NCBI GenBank assembly: GCA_016700115.1
Contig: CP064999.1
Span: 5,761,501 to 5,825,500 of the forward strand
From: Sphingobacteriales bacterium
Lineage (GTDB): Bacteria; Bacteroidota; Bacteroidia; Chitinophagales; UBA2359
Reading direction: 5' to 3'
DNA length: 64,000 nucleotides
The notes beneath the pieces were generated by a model. The model saw only the letters and a program-made list of their open reading frames with translations, made no database searches and was not told the origin of the DNA. The first letter of the stretch is position 1, and every line of letters starts with the position of its first letter. Shown in pieces: positions 54,012-62,665 of the stretch. The position numbers were made by a program, and so were the translations under genes.

Positions 54012-55860
54012 CTGACTTTGACAGTTAAATGAGATAACCCGTTAATAATCAATGATAATAAGAAATAAAAAACCGCAATTGTAGTGGCAACTTTTTTTCT
54101 TAGGCTATTGTTTTTAAGACAATATGCTTACATTTGCGGTATGTTTGTAAAAGCCACTAAATCTAAAAACCATACGTATATTCAGTTAGTGGAATCTTTT
54201 CGTGAAGGAAAGACTACCAAGCACAAGGTAATTGCCAACTTTGGTCGCCTTGACCAGTTGCGTGATTCAGGATTCCTACTATCAGTTGGGCAGAAATTGC
54301 TGTCATTGAATAACACGCCTTGCATTGGGGCAGAGAATTTGCAGGAAACTGCACGCTTCTGTTATGGTCATTTGGTCTATAAAAAAGTATGGGAGCAACT
54401 TGGCATCGGAGAAATTATCAAAAAATGTGCTAAGGGAACAAGGATAAAGTTCGATATAGAAGAGGTGATTTTCTATTGTGTGCTTCATCGTCTGTTGAAA
54501 AGCAAATCAAAACATCAAGCATTTAAAGATCAGAAATTGTTTTATGGGCAGGAAACATAATTGGGTTGCAAGAAATTTACCGAAGTTTAGATTTTTTGTG
54601 TGATAAAAAGCAGGCAATTGAGACACAACTGTTTTACCATAAAAAAGGCGTTTATGCTAAGCCCATCGAAGTTGCTTTTTATGATGTAACGAATTATCAC
54701 TTTGAGACAAACAGAGCAGATGCTTTACGCGAATTTGGGTTTAGCAAAGCTGGAAAGTTTAATGAAGTACAAGTGGTGATGGGCTTATTTATAGATAGCA
54801 CAGGCAGACCGATAGGCTACGATCTTTTTCCGGGGTAATACTTTTGATGGTCAGACGATGGTAGATGCGCTGAAAATGTTAGAAAAGCAGTTTAATATAA
54901 GAAAAGTCATTGTAGTAGCCGACAAAGGTCTCAACTCGAAAGAAAATTTTCATTTAATACGTCAAGCGGGTTATGACTACATTGTTAGTGCCCGCTTAAA
55001 ATCGATGCCCCAAAAGTTGGTACAAAAGATTTTGGCAACCAATGATATGGAGACAAAGACTGTGTGCGAGGATACGGGTGAAGTAACATTTAGCTGGAAA
55101 GTGTTGGATTACGAAACAACCTACAGCGATGCCAATAAAAAGAAACAAAAATTGCAAGATAAACTCCTAATTACTTGGAGTGCCAAAAGGGCAGCCAAAG
55201 ACGCAAGAGACAGGGAAAGACAAATACAAAAAGCAAAAGTCAAATTAGACAACGGAGCGGACTTGCAAAACAAAAAGGGGGCTAACCGATTCCTGAAAAT
55301 GGCGGAGAGTACCAATACAAAAGCTGCTGAAATAGACCAAGAACGAATAGATGAAGATGCAAAATGGGATGGTTACTACGGCATACAGTATAGTAAAACG
55401 GATATGACGAACGAAGAAGTCTTGGCAAACTACCATCAATTATGGAAAATAGAAGAAAGTTTCCGGGTATTGAAGACCACCCTATCCACTCGACCAATTT
55501 TTCATTGGACACCCAAAAGGATAAAAGGACATTTCATGACCTGTTTTTTAGCATTCATGCTCGAACGGACGGTGGAACTAACCCTAAAGTTTGCAAACAT
55601 CAACTTAAGTCCATGCAGTATTAAAGAAGAACTCAATCAAATGCAATTGTCTGAACTAACAATTGATGATAAAAAGTACTTGCTGAAAGGTGCTGACACA
55701 GCATTAACCAACAAAATCCTTTCGGCATTTCGTATCCCTCCGTTCAAAGACTTAGCTCCAGCGAACTAAATAACCCGTTTTGTAGTGGCAACTATGCCAT
55801 TTTTAGGAAACTTAACTCGCTGATTATCAATGGTTTGTGAAATTTAACTGTCAAAGTCAG
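54012..55860 (+). mobile_element. IS1634-family insertion sequence
   Basis: Perfect 19-bp terminal inverted repeats: CTGACTTTGACAGTTAAAT (54012-54030) and its complement (55842-55860). 1849 bp. The transposase is of IS1634 type with two frameshifts. The element sits between the two copies of a 74-bp direct repeat; members of this family are known for very long, variable target duplications. Confidence 0.87.
54141..55769 (+). pseudogene. IS1634 transposase with two frameshifts
   Basis: The family start MFVKATKSKNHTYIQLVESF is at 54141; the first part runs to 54560, where the frame slips (YGQ then GNIIGLQEIY). A middle part carries FYDVTNYHFETNR (first catalytic Asp) to GYDLFPG at 54835, where one extra G shifts the frame (GNTFDGQTMVDALKML follows). 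The last part has VIVVADKGLNSKENF (second Asp) and YHQLWKIEESFRVLK (Glu) and is intact to the stop at 55769. The rest is well preserved, so the breaks are recent or are sequence errors in homopolymers. Confidence 0.85.
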
Positions 55861-55861
55861 G

Positions 55862-55935
55862 AAAAAAGGTTAAAAGTTTGGGCGCAAAATTCCGTGTTTG
55901 TAGAAGTCTGCGATGTATTGCACTACTTCATTCAC
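55862..55935. repeat. Right copy of the 74-bp direct repeat
   Basis: Exact match to 53938-54011. Here it is genuine gene sequence: the 3' end of the LOG-family gene (VNEVVQYIADFYKHGILRPN plus the stop). Confidence 0.88.
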
Positions 55936-56574
55936 ATCATCGGTTACAGGTATTAAATCCAGGTCGTTTGGACTGATAGTAGCTTCGCGTTCCAACAGTG
56001 TTGACTTTATCCAATCCAACAAGCCCTGCCAAAATTTGCTGCCTACCAATACGATTGGAATTCGTTCAATCGTATGTGTTTGCACCAAAGTCAGACATTC
56101 AAACAACTCGTCCAGGGTGCCATAACCGCCGGGCATAAAGACAAAAGCCTGCGCATATTTTACAAACATGACCTTACGGACAAAAAAGTAGTTGTGGTCT
56201 AACGATTTATCGCGATCAATAAACGGATTAGCGCCGGTTTCAAACGGCAGGTTAATATTTAAACCTACCGATTTGCCGCCCGCCATTTGAGCACCCCGAT
56301 TTGCCGCTTCCATGATGCCCGGACCTCCTCCTGTAATAATTCCGTAACCTTCCTGCACCAGTAATCTGGCAATTTCGATGGCAGTTTGATAGTAATGATG
56401 TTCAGGTTTTGTACGGGCAGAACCGAAAATTGATACACAGGGGCCTAAGGTATTCAGAGTTTCAAAACCGGTTACAAACTCAGACATGATTTTAAAAATT
56501 CTCCAGGAGGACTCTGCCTGAAGTTCTGACCAGGGCTTTTCGTGATGGGGTGTTTTGGTTTTTAAAGCATCCAT
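55870..56574 (-). CDS. LOG-family nucleotide phosphoribohydrolase
   Basis: A 234-residue Rossmann-like protein of the lysine-decarboxylase-like (LOG/TIGR00730) family, which hydrolyses nucleoside monophosphates to base plus ribose 5-phosphate. Both signature motifs are intact: GGGPGIMEAANRGA and PGGYGTLDELFE. ATG 56574 (MDALKTKTPHH) is preferred over the TTG nine bases upstream. It is read divergently from the IS-damaged flank and towards it: its last 66 bases lie in the right copy of the 74-bp repeat. The symporter gene just upstream (56590) is in the same direction, 15 bp away, so they may be cotranscribed. Confidence 0.9.
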   Translation of the reverse strand: MDALKTKTPHHEKPWSELQAESSWRIFKIMSEFVTGFETLNTLGPCVSIFGSARTKPEHHYYQTAIEIARLLVQEGYGIITGGGPGIMEAANRGAQMAGGKSVGLNINLPFETGANPFIDRDKSLDHNYFFVRKVMFVKYAQAFVFMPGGYGTLDELFECLTLVQTHTIERIPIVLVGSKFWQGLLDWIKSTLLEREATISPNDLDLIPVTDDVNEVVQYIADFYKHGILRPNF

Positions 56575-56589
56575 AATTCGCAATTCTGT

Positions 56590-58098
56590 CTATAAATTTT
56601 TTGACAATTCTGTCTGTTTATCCGTGCGGGATTCAGAAATAAGCCATAATCCTGCAAAGGTAAGTAGTCCGTTGAGAATTAAGAGTTCAAATCCAAATTT
56701 ATATCCGTTCATTAAAGTCAGAGAATTGGTGTTGACCATATAAGTTATCAAAGGTGCTATAACACATACCACCGGGGTAAACCGATCTTTAAGTGTTCGG
56801 TTGGAAACAAATAAACCAAAGGCATAAAGCCCCAACAAAGGCCCGTAAGTGTATCCGGCAATAGTAAAAACTGCGTTAATCACGCTGTCATTCAAAAAAT
56901 ATTTAAATATCAACACCACCCCCACAAATAAAGCCGAAAACCCGATATGAACAAGATGTCTGGTTCTGACTAAAGAATCTGATCCGGCCGTTGCTGTTCT
57001 TTTTTCGAAGTTTAAAAAATCAACGCAAAAGGAAGTGGTCAGGGCTGCTAAAGCCGAATCGGTGCTGGCAAAAGTTGCAGCAGTCAGGCCGAGTAAAAAA
57101 AGGATGCCCATTAAGGGGGGGAAATGTTCAAAAGCCAAAACCGGAAAAAGCTGATCGGTTTTGGCCGGAATTTGAATGCCCTTAGCTTCTGAATACAGGT
57201 AAAGCAAAGCACCGAGGGTTACAAAAACAAGATTGACTAAAAGGATGATAAAGCTAAAAGTGAACATGTTTTTTTGGGCATCTTTCAGATTTTTGCAACT
57301 GATGTTTTTTTGCATCAAGTCCTGATCCAAACCGGTCATGGCTATGGCGATAAAAGCACCTCCCAAAAACTGTTTGAAGAAAAAGCTTTTTTCCCGGAAG
57401 TCCCAAAAAAACAATTGGCCATAAGGACTGTCATGTACCGTTTGAATCAGACTGCCTAAACCAAGTTGCATTTCGCTGCTCATAAACCAAACGGCGCTTA
57501 TTAAAGCAAGGAGCAAAAAAACGGTTTGAAAGGTATCGGTAAAAACAATGGTTCGGATTCCTCCTCTTAGTGTGTAAAGCCAAATCAGCAATAAAATCAA
57601 ACTGACGTTGACCGCAAAAGGGACATTCCAGGCATCAAACACAAAAATCTGCATGACCATTGCTACCAGATACAACCGGAAAGCAGAACCAATTGTGCGG
57701 GAGAGCAGGAAAAAGAAAGCACCGGTTTTATAACTCCAAAAACCAAAACGCTGCTCTAAATAGGTGTAGATGGATACCAGATTGAGGCGGTAATAAACCG
57801 GCATCAGTATGGTTGCAATCACGATATACCCCACAACATACCCCATGGCCAACTGCATATAAGAAAAGGCTGCATTGGGGTTTGATGCCGCCAGATTTCC
57901 CACCGATCCCGGAATAGAAATGAACGTAACCCCGGAAATAGAGGTGCCAATCATGCCGAAGGCTACCAAAAACCAGGGCGATTGTTTGTTTCCTACAAAA
58001 AAAGCGCTATTTCCGCTGTCTTTGCCGGTAAAAAGGGCTATAATAAACAGCACTACAAAATAAAGTCCGACAACTGACAGGATGAGTACAGGCGACAT
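56590..58098 (-). CDS. Sodium:solute symporter (SSS family)
   Basis: Inner-membrane transporter of 502 residues with about 13 transmembrane segments. The SSS signature region GTSISGVTFISIPG (about 50-63), TLRGGIRTIVFTDTFQTVFLL (about 177-197) and AATFASTDSALAAL (about 345-358, around the sodium site) are clear. Bacteroidota members move sugars, sialic acid, myo-inositol or nucleosides; the substrate cannot be read from the sequence, though the LOG nucleosidase gene 15 bp downstream makes a nucleoside or nucleotide-related solute conceivable (inference). Confidence 0.92.
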   Translation of the reverse strand: MSPVLILSVVGLYFVVLFIIALFTGKDSGNSAFFVGNKQSPWFLVAFGMIGTSISGVTFISIPGSVGNLAASNPNAAFSYMQLAMGYVVGYIVIATILMPVYYRLNLVSIYTYLEQRFGFWSYKTGAFFFLLSRTIGSAFRLYLVAMVMQIFVFDAWNVPFAVNVSLILLLIWLYTLRGGIRTIVFTDTFQTVFLLLALISAVWFMSSEMQLGLGSLIQTVHDSPYGQLFFWDFREKSFFFKQFLGGAFIAIAMTGLDQDLMQKNISCKNLKDAQKNMFTFSFIILLVNLVFVTLGALLYLYSEAKGIQIPAKTDQLFPVLAFEHFPPLMGILFLLGLTAATFASTDSALAALTTSFCVDFLNFEKRTATAGSDSLVRTRHLVHIGFSALFVGVVLIFKYFLNDSVINAVFTIAGYTYGPLLGLYAFGLFVSNRTLKDRFTPVVCVIAPLITYMVNTNSLTLMNGYKFGFELLILNGLLTFAGLWLISESRTDKQTELSKNL

Positions 58099-58206
58099 TG
58101 GAGTTTTTACAGTATTGGAAAAAGTTAGTGCGGCATTAAGATTAACTTATGTCAAAAATCTTAAGCGAAAAAAACAGATCAGGTTTAGTGTCCGGCATTT
58201 TAAAAG

Positions 58207-58911
58207 TTACCGGTTAATCGACTCACAAATCGTCTGCATATAATTAGTCAATGCAATTCCCCATTTAGGAGCTATGTCGTTGAGCGGTGGATTTTCTTCG
58301 TATTTTTTTGCAGCAATGTTGACCAAAGGACATCCTTTAATCATTCCTCCTCCGGTTGATTCCGGGGCAAAAAAGGTAGTATGGGCATAGAGGAAATGCA
58401 ATCGCGGGTTTTCGGGGTCTAATTTGGCGGCATCGTCCAGGGTTACCTGAACCAAAGTTCCGTATTCATCGAGTCTGTTGGCAGGGTCTATTTCTACCCT
58501 TTGTTGGTAAAGATAGGCTTGTAGGACCAAAATTTCAGCATTGCCGGGCTGAATAGAAAAAGCTCTGTCAATATAGGTCTGTCCTTTGTTTAGATAGGTA
58601 TCTTTTAACAACCGGTCTCGTTCCAGAAAACACATTGTGGCATAACAATAAGCTGCATAATAAGGAGGTAACCATTCTTTGGGCTGTTCTTCGCTGATTT
58701 CGGTAAAAAAGTTAATGGCTTGTTCGAGTTGTGTTTTGTCCATTGCAATATCCATGATTGAAATGGCTTGCTTCATATTGGCGAAATATTCGCTGTCTTC
58801 CGGTTGAAGCGTGATATAGCTATAATCTTTGTAGCTTTCTTTGGAAGTATCCTGCGCAAGTACAGGGCAGACAGCGCAACCAAAAAGTACAAGAAACAGA
58901 AGATTTTTCAT
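58207..58911 (-). CDS. Secreted TPR-like periplasmic protein
   Basis: From ATG 58911 the protein starts MKNLLFLVLFGCAVCPVLAQ, a clear signal peptide; the earlier start at 58986 would put 25 residues before it. The mature 210 residues are helical with TPR-like units (IMDIAMDKTQLEQAINFFTE, YAAYCYATMCFLERDRLLKD, EILVLQAYLYQQ) and end in TFFAPESTGGGMIKGCPLVN. The family is widespread in Bacteroidota as an uncharacterised periplasmic protein. Neighbours do not hint at a role. Confidence 0.82.
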   Translation of the reverse strand: MKNLLFLVLFGCAVCPVLAQDTSKESYKDYSYITLQPEDSEYFANMKQAISIMDIAMDKTQLEQAINFFTEISEEQPKEWLPPYYAAYCYATMCFLERDRLLKDTYLNKGQTYIDRAFSIQPGNAEILVLQAYLYQQRVEIDPANRLDEYGTLVQVTLDDAAKLDPENPRLHFLYAHTTFFAPESTGGGMIKGCPLVNIAAKKYEENPPLNDIAPKWGIALTNYMQTICESINR

Positions 58912-59054
58912 TGTGAAGAGGTATTTACAGGTGGTAAAATAGGAACTGGAATAAAAATTGTTTAACCAAAAAACCAATAGGGGCAAAAATCGGCAATAAA
59001 ATTGTAGTTTGTGCTTTAATTGCTGTTTTCTTTACCATTAAAGCGTTAATTTCC

Positions 59055-60389
59055 ATGAAAACATATCTATACAAAGTAAACAGGCGGTTATGTTTGTTTA
59101 TTGTGTTAAGTATTTTTGCGTTGCGAGTGGAAGCGCAAACTTTTGTGGTTGCCCCGATGAAACAACTGCCTGAAGCCATCAGCAATAATGCCGTGGTATC
59201 GGCAATCGTTGGCGAAATTCAGTATGTATATTCATTTGGGGGGATTGACAGTTCAAAATCTTATTCAGGCATCCACCGCCGTTCCTACCGGTTACAAACC
59301 AATACCAACCTGTGGGAGGCGATCCCCTCCTTACCGGATACGATGGGAAAACTCGGAACAGCAGCAAGCTTCATCAGAAATAAGATTTACATCACCGGCG
59401 GATATCATGTGCTTAGCAGTGGTGCTGAAGTTACCTCCAACAAGGTTCATGTGTATGACCCGCAGACAAATGCATTTTTGCCCGATGCACCTCCTATGCC
59501 GGTTCCGGTAAAAGACCATGTTCAGGTAGTTTGGCGGGATAGTTTGTTATATATCATTTCGGGGTGGAGCAACAACAGCAATGTTGCCAACGTACAAATC
59601 TACAATCCCTCCACCAATTTGTGGCAAATCGGAACTCCGGTACCCAATCAGGCAAATTTTAAAGTCTTTGGTGCATCAGGAGTAGTGATAGGCGATACCA
59701 TCTACTATGCCGGAGGGGCAATTTTCAGTGCCGGCTTTCCATTAGGAACTGTGCTCAGAAAAGGAACGATCAATCCCTCTTCACCGGCTCAAATCAACTG
59801 GACTTCTGATGAAAACCTGACGTTTAGCGGATACCGGATGGGAGTTGGCAGTTTCGGAGATAAAGCAATCTGGATTGGAGGTTCTTTAAAGTCTTTTAAT
59901 TATGATGGCATAGCCTATGACGGAAGCGGCGGAGTTCATGCACTCGACCGGATTCAGATTTACCATTCCAATTCCGGAACAATGACCACCATTAACGATA
60001 TCTTACCCAATGTGATGGACTTGCGTGGCCTCGCCAAAATTTCTCCCAACCAATTTGTTGTTGCAGGAGGCATGACGGACAACCAAACGGTTTCCAGATC
60101 CACTTTTTTGCTGACTATTGAAGATTTTGTCGGTATTTCAGATGATTATGAACGGACTCCGGTCAGGCTTTACCCCTACCCTGCACATAAACAATTGTTT
60201 ATTGATAGCGTCGAACCTGCCGAAATGATTTTGTATAATATCAAAGGAAATTCAGTCCTGAACTATACGATTGACAAGGGAAGTCAGGCTCTTGATGTTT
60301 CGCTAATTCCCGACGGGTTTTATATTGCAGCCATCTATTTGGAATCAAACCCTTCCCCTCAATATTTGCGCGTAACGATTCAGCATTAA
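59055..60389 (+). CDS. Secreted Kelch-repeat protein with T9SS tail
   Basis: A 444-residue exported protein, signal peptide 1-27 (FALRVEAQ). Six Kelch-type blades (for example YSFGGIDSSKSYSGIHRRSY, NKIYITGGYHVLSSGAEVTS, DSLLYIISGWSNNSNVANVQ, DTIYYAGGAIF) form a beta-propeller, a binding platform. The end (TPVRLYPYPAHKQLFIDSVE ... LIPDGFYIAAIY ... YLRVTIQH) is a variant Por secretion tail. Gene is divergent from the TPR-like gene at 58911, so a shared control region lies between 58912 and 59054. No enzymatic site seen. Confidence 0.85.
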   Translation: MKTYLYKVNRRLCLFIVLSIFALRVEAQTFVVAPMKQLPEAISNNAVVSAIVGEIQYVYSFGGIDSSKSYSGIHRRSYRLQTNTNLWEAIPSLPDTMGKLGTAASFIRNKIYITGGYHVLSSGAEVTSNKVHVYDPQTNAFLPDAPPMPVPVKDHVQVVWRDSLLYIISGWSNNSNVANVQIYNPSTNLWQIGTPVPNQANFKVFGASGVVIGDTIYYAGGAIFSAGFPLGTVLRKGTINPSSPAQINWTSDENLTFSGYRMGVGSFGDKAIWIGGSLKSFNYDGIAYDGSGGVHALDRIQIYHSNSGTMTTINDILPNVMDLRGLAKISPNQFVVAGGMTDNQTVSRSTFLLTIEDFVGISDDYERTPVRLYPYPAHKQLFIDSVEPAEMILYNIKGNSVLNYTIDKGSQALDVSLIPDGFYIAAIYLESNPSPQYLRVTIQH

Positions 60390-60432
60390 GGCATTTTTAG
60401 TTTCTATTTGAAGCCTTTTAATGCTTGGGCAA

Positions 60433-61521
60433 TTACTTTTGTTTTCTTGCTTGTCTGATTTTTAGTTTAAATTCCGAAACCATTTCATTCAAGGTATAAC
60501 GGGGTAAGCGAACTTCATTGTAGATATAACCCGCGATAAAAATGAACGGTGAAATTGTCAGCCCTTTCATTTTGGGGAAAAGCAGATAATGCAATACAAT
60601 TAACCACAAATTGGAAGTTAGATGAAAGACCCCGATCAGCAACAAAGTCAATGGCAACCAAACCAAATACAATCGAGTTGTCAACAGGGTTGTTCTATTT
60701 AAAAACCCAATCGGAAGCTGTCCTGCTAAATACAAGGCTATAAACTGAACCAAAGCAAAGATCGGAAAAAGCACAAGTTCCGATAAGAAAATGGTTTGAA
60801 CAGTATGGGATAAAACGAATAACGAAAATGTAACCAACTCAAGTGGAATTAAATACCGCGAAATCAACCGTTCAATTTTTCCGGTCGGAAATGATTGAAC
60901 CCAGGTTTTAACTCCTGCCGCCCTGTCATTGTCGAGGTCTTCCAACTGATGGTTGAGGATGTTTCTGATACCCCAAAACATTTGCCAGCAAAACAGACAA
61001 ACCAAATAACCGGCAATTTCAGAAACGGGCATTTTAATGATTACACTAAATGTCAGAGCCGCCAATAGAGCAGGGTTGGCATGTGCGTAAGCTGCATCGG
61101 TAAAAATTCCGAACAGACCCCGTTCTTTCAGTCTGAAAGGGGGTAAAGAATAGACCAAAAACAACAAAAACTGAATGAACAGGCAAGTTGCTGTCAGGAA
61201 AGTGAGCGGAAGATACCACCATGGCAGCAACGCCAACATCAGAATGACAACCATCAAACCAACCCGTTGACCTGTCGAAAGTTTAGCAATGAAATTGGGT
61301 TTTCCGGCATCTGAGTCCTGTTTTACATCGGATAGGTCGTTGATAAAATAGCCGAAGGCAGCGATCCCGGCAATTGTGCAGTAGGAGGCAACCATCGCGA
61401 CAAAGGTTTGAAAGACATCTAAAGACCCTATTATTGCAAAAAAATAAGGCACCGAAACCAATACGGGAGCTTTGTAGTTCCACGCTTCAGACAAACGGTT
61501 AGATAAGTTCGGACTTGACAT
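60433..61521 (-). CDS. UbiA-family prenyltransferase
   Basis: Polytopic membrane enzyme of 362 residues (ATG 61521) with about nine helices. Both magnesium-binding aspartate motifs of UbiA prenyltransferases are present: NDLSDVKQDSDAGK (NDxxD-type, about 61-74) and the second, EDLDNDRAAGVKTW (about 197-210). It moves a prenyl chain from a diphosphate onto an aromatic or other acceptor. The acceptor cannot be inferred; no quinone or chlorophyll genes lie nearby. The next gene, 30 bp upstream on the same strand, is a PhyH-type oxygenase, hinting at a common pathway (inference). Confidence 0.85.
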   Translation of the reverse strand: MSSPNLSNRLSEAWNYKAPVLVSVPYFFAIIGSLDVFQTFVAMVASYCTIAGIAAFGYFINDLSDVKQDSDAGKPNFIAKLSTGQRVGLMVVILMLALLPWWYLPLTFLTATCLFIQFLLFLVYSLPPFRLKERGLFGIFTDAAYAHANPALLAALTFSVIIKMPVSEIAGYLVCLFCWQMFWGIRNILNHQLEDLDNDRAAGVKTWVQSFPTGKIERLISRYLIPLELVTFSLFVLSHTVQTIFLSELVLFPIFALVQFIALYLAGQLPIGFLNRTTLLTTRLYLVWLPLTLLLIGVFHLTSNLWLIVLHYLLFPKMKGLTISPFIFIAGYIYNEVRLPRYTLNEMVSEFKLKIRQARKQK

Positions 61522-61551
61522 GACCAATACCGGCAGAGGGGTTAATATTTG

Positions 61552-62493
61552 CTATTCCGATTTAAAAAGCCGGAGAAGGTTGTTTTTCAACTGGCGCAGG
61601 ACCTGAAAAGGTTTTCGCTTGATAAGTTGGGGATTGTGTTCAAAATATAAGCGGTCGAAGGCTATTTCGTTCAACGGGCGATGTGAATAGGGAATGGTGC
61701 CAATGTGTTTCATGTCCTGAGGATATTCTCCTTTCGGATAACGGTTGTTGTAGAAAAGATAAAAATCCATGTCTATTTCAAAAACATGAAGCCTAGTGTC
61801 CGATGGTTCGGAAAGGTAGTAGTAAACCGGTGTTGCGGCTTTCGGAATCATTACCTGTGCCATTGCATAACGGGTATGGTTGCTATGGTTGGGCGAGGTG
61901 TAGTGCAGCAGAGCATCGTCCAAAATCAGAGCATCGCCTGCTTTTAAAGGTATCGGTGTGAGGTAATGCTGCTTGATATGGCTCAGAATGTTTTCAAAAA
62001 CGGAAGGAATGTACGGACCTCCTCTGAAGGTTGGCATCAAACGGTTTGAGCCTTTTACGACATACATGGTTCCGTTTTGCTCGTTTGTATCCACTAACGG
62101 TATCCATAAAACGACCGATTGATGTTTGCTTTCATCCACAAAATTCCAGTTTTGATGCAGTTCAAATGCGGTATCGCTGCCCGGCTCTTTGACCATATAC
62201 GAAGCAAGAAAATAGCGGTAGCCAGAAAGCAAAGCGGTTGTTTTTGGTGTTACTGTCTGATGAATAGCCTGGCTTAACCGCGTTTTGTATGCTTTATCGG
62301 GGTTGTCATAAGTGCGGTGAAATCCAATGGGATTAGGATGTTCCATACTTTGATAGACTTTGGTTAGCTCCGATATTTCTTCCGAAGTCAGAAAGTTGGG
62401 GATAACAATATATCCATCCTGTTCAAAGACCGCTTGATGTTCGGGATTGTTAAAAACAGGAGGCATTTGGTTTGATATAACCGGCATGATCAT
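61552..62493 (-). CDS. Phytanoyl-CoA dioxygenase (PhyH) family protein
   Basis: A 313-residue Fe(II)/2-oxoglutarate oxygenase-fold protein. Seen: DGYIVIPNFLTSEEIS (28-43), the first metal segment FELHQNWNFVDE, SVVLWIPLVDTNEQNGTMYV, and the distal His in DALLHYTSPNHSNHTRYAMA with the 2-oxoglutarate Arg. The usual metal triad is HxD...H; here the first segment reads HQN, with Asn in place of Asp (see findings). It is likely cotranscribed with the UbiA gene. Start ATG 62493. Substrate unknown. Confidence 0.8.
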   Translation of the reverse strand: MIMPVISNQMPPVFNNPEHQAVFEQDGYIVIPNFLTSEEISELTKVYQSMEHPNPIGFHRTYDNPDKAYKTRLSQAIHQTVTPKTTALLSGYRYFLASYMVKEPGSDTAFELHQNWNFVDESKHQSVVLWIPLVDTNEQNGTMYVVKGSNRLMPTFRGGPYIPSVFENILSHIKQHYLTPIPLKAGDALILDDALLHYTSPNHSNHTRYAMAQVMIPKAATPVYYYLSEPSDTRLHVFEIDMDFYLFYNNRYPKGEYPQDMKHIGTIPYSHRPLNEIAFDRLYFEHNPQLIKRKPFQVLRQLKNNLLRLFKSE

Positions 62494-62665
62494 AAAAGTT
62501 AAATTCCGTCAAATCAAAGTTATGAAAAGAAGAATAAACCTCAAAGTTCGTAAAGTTGATATAAAACCGGCAAAACCCGGTCTTATTTATTTAATCCAAC
62601 CTGAATGTCCCGAAACTGAACGCCTTTCCCCTTTATTTGTAACGTTTTCCATCCCATTCATCCAC

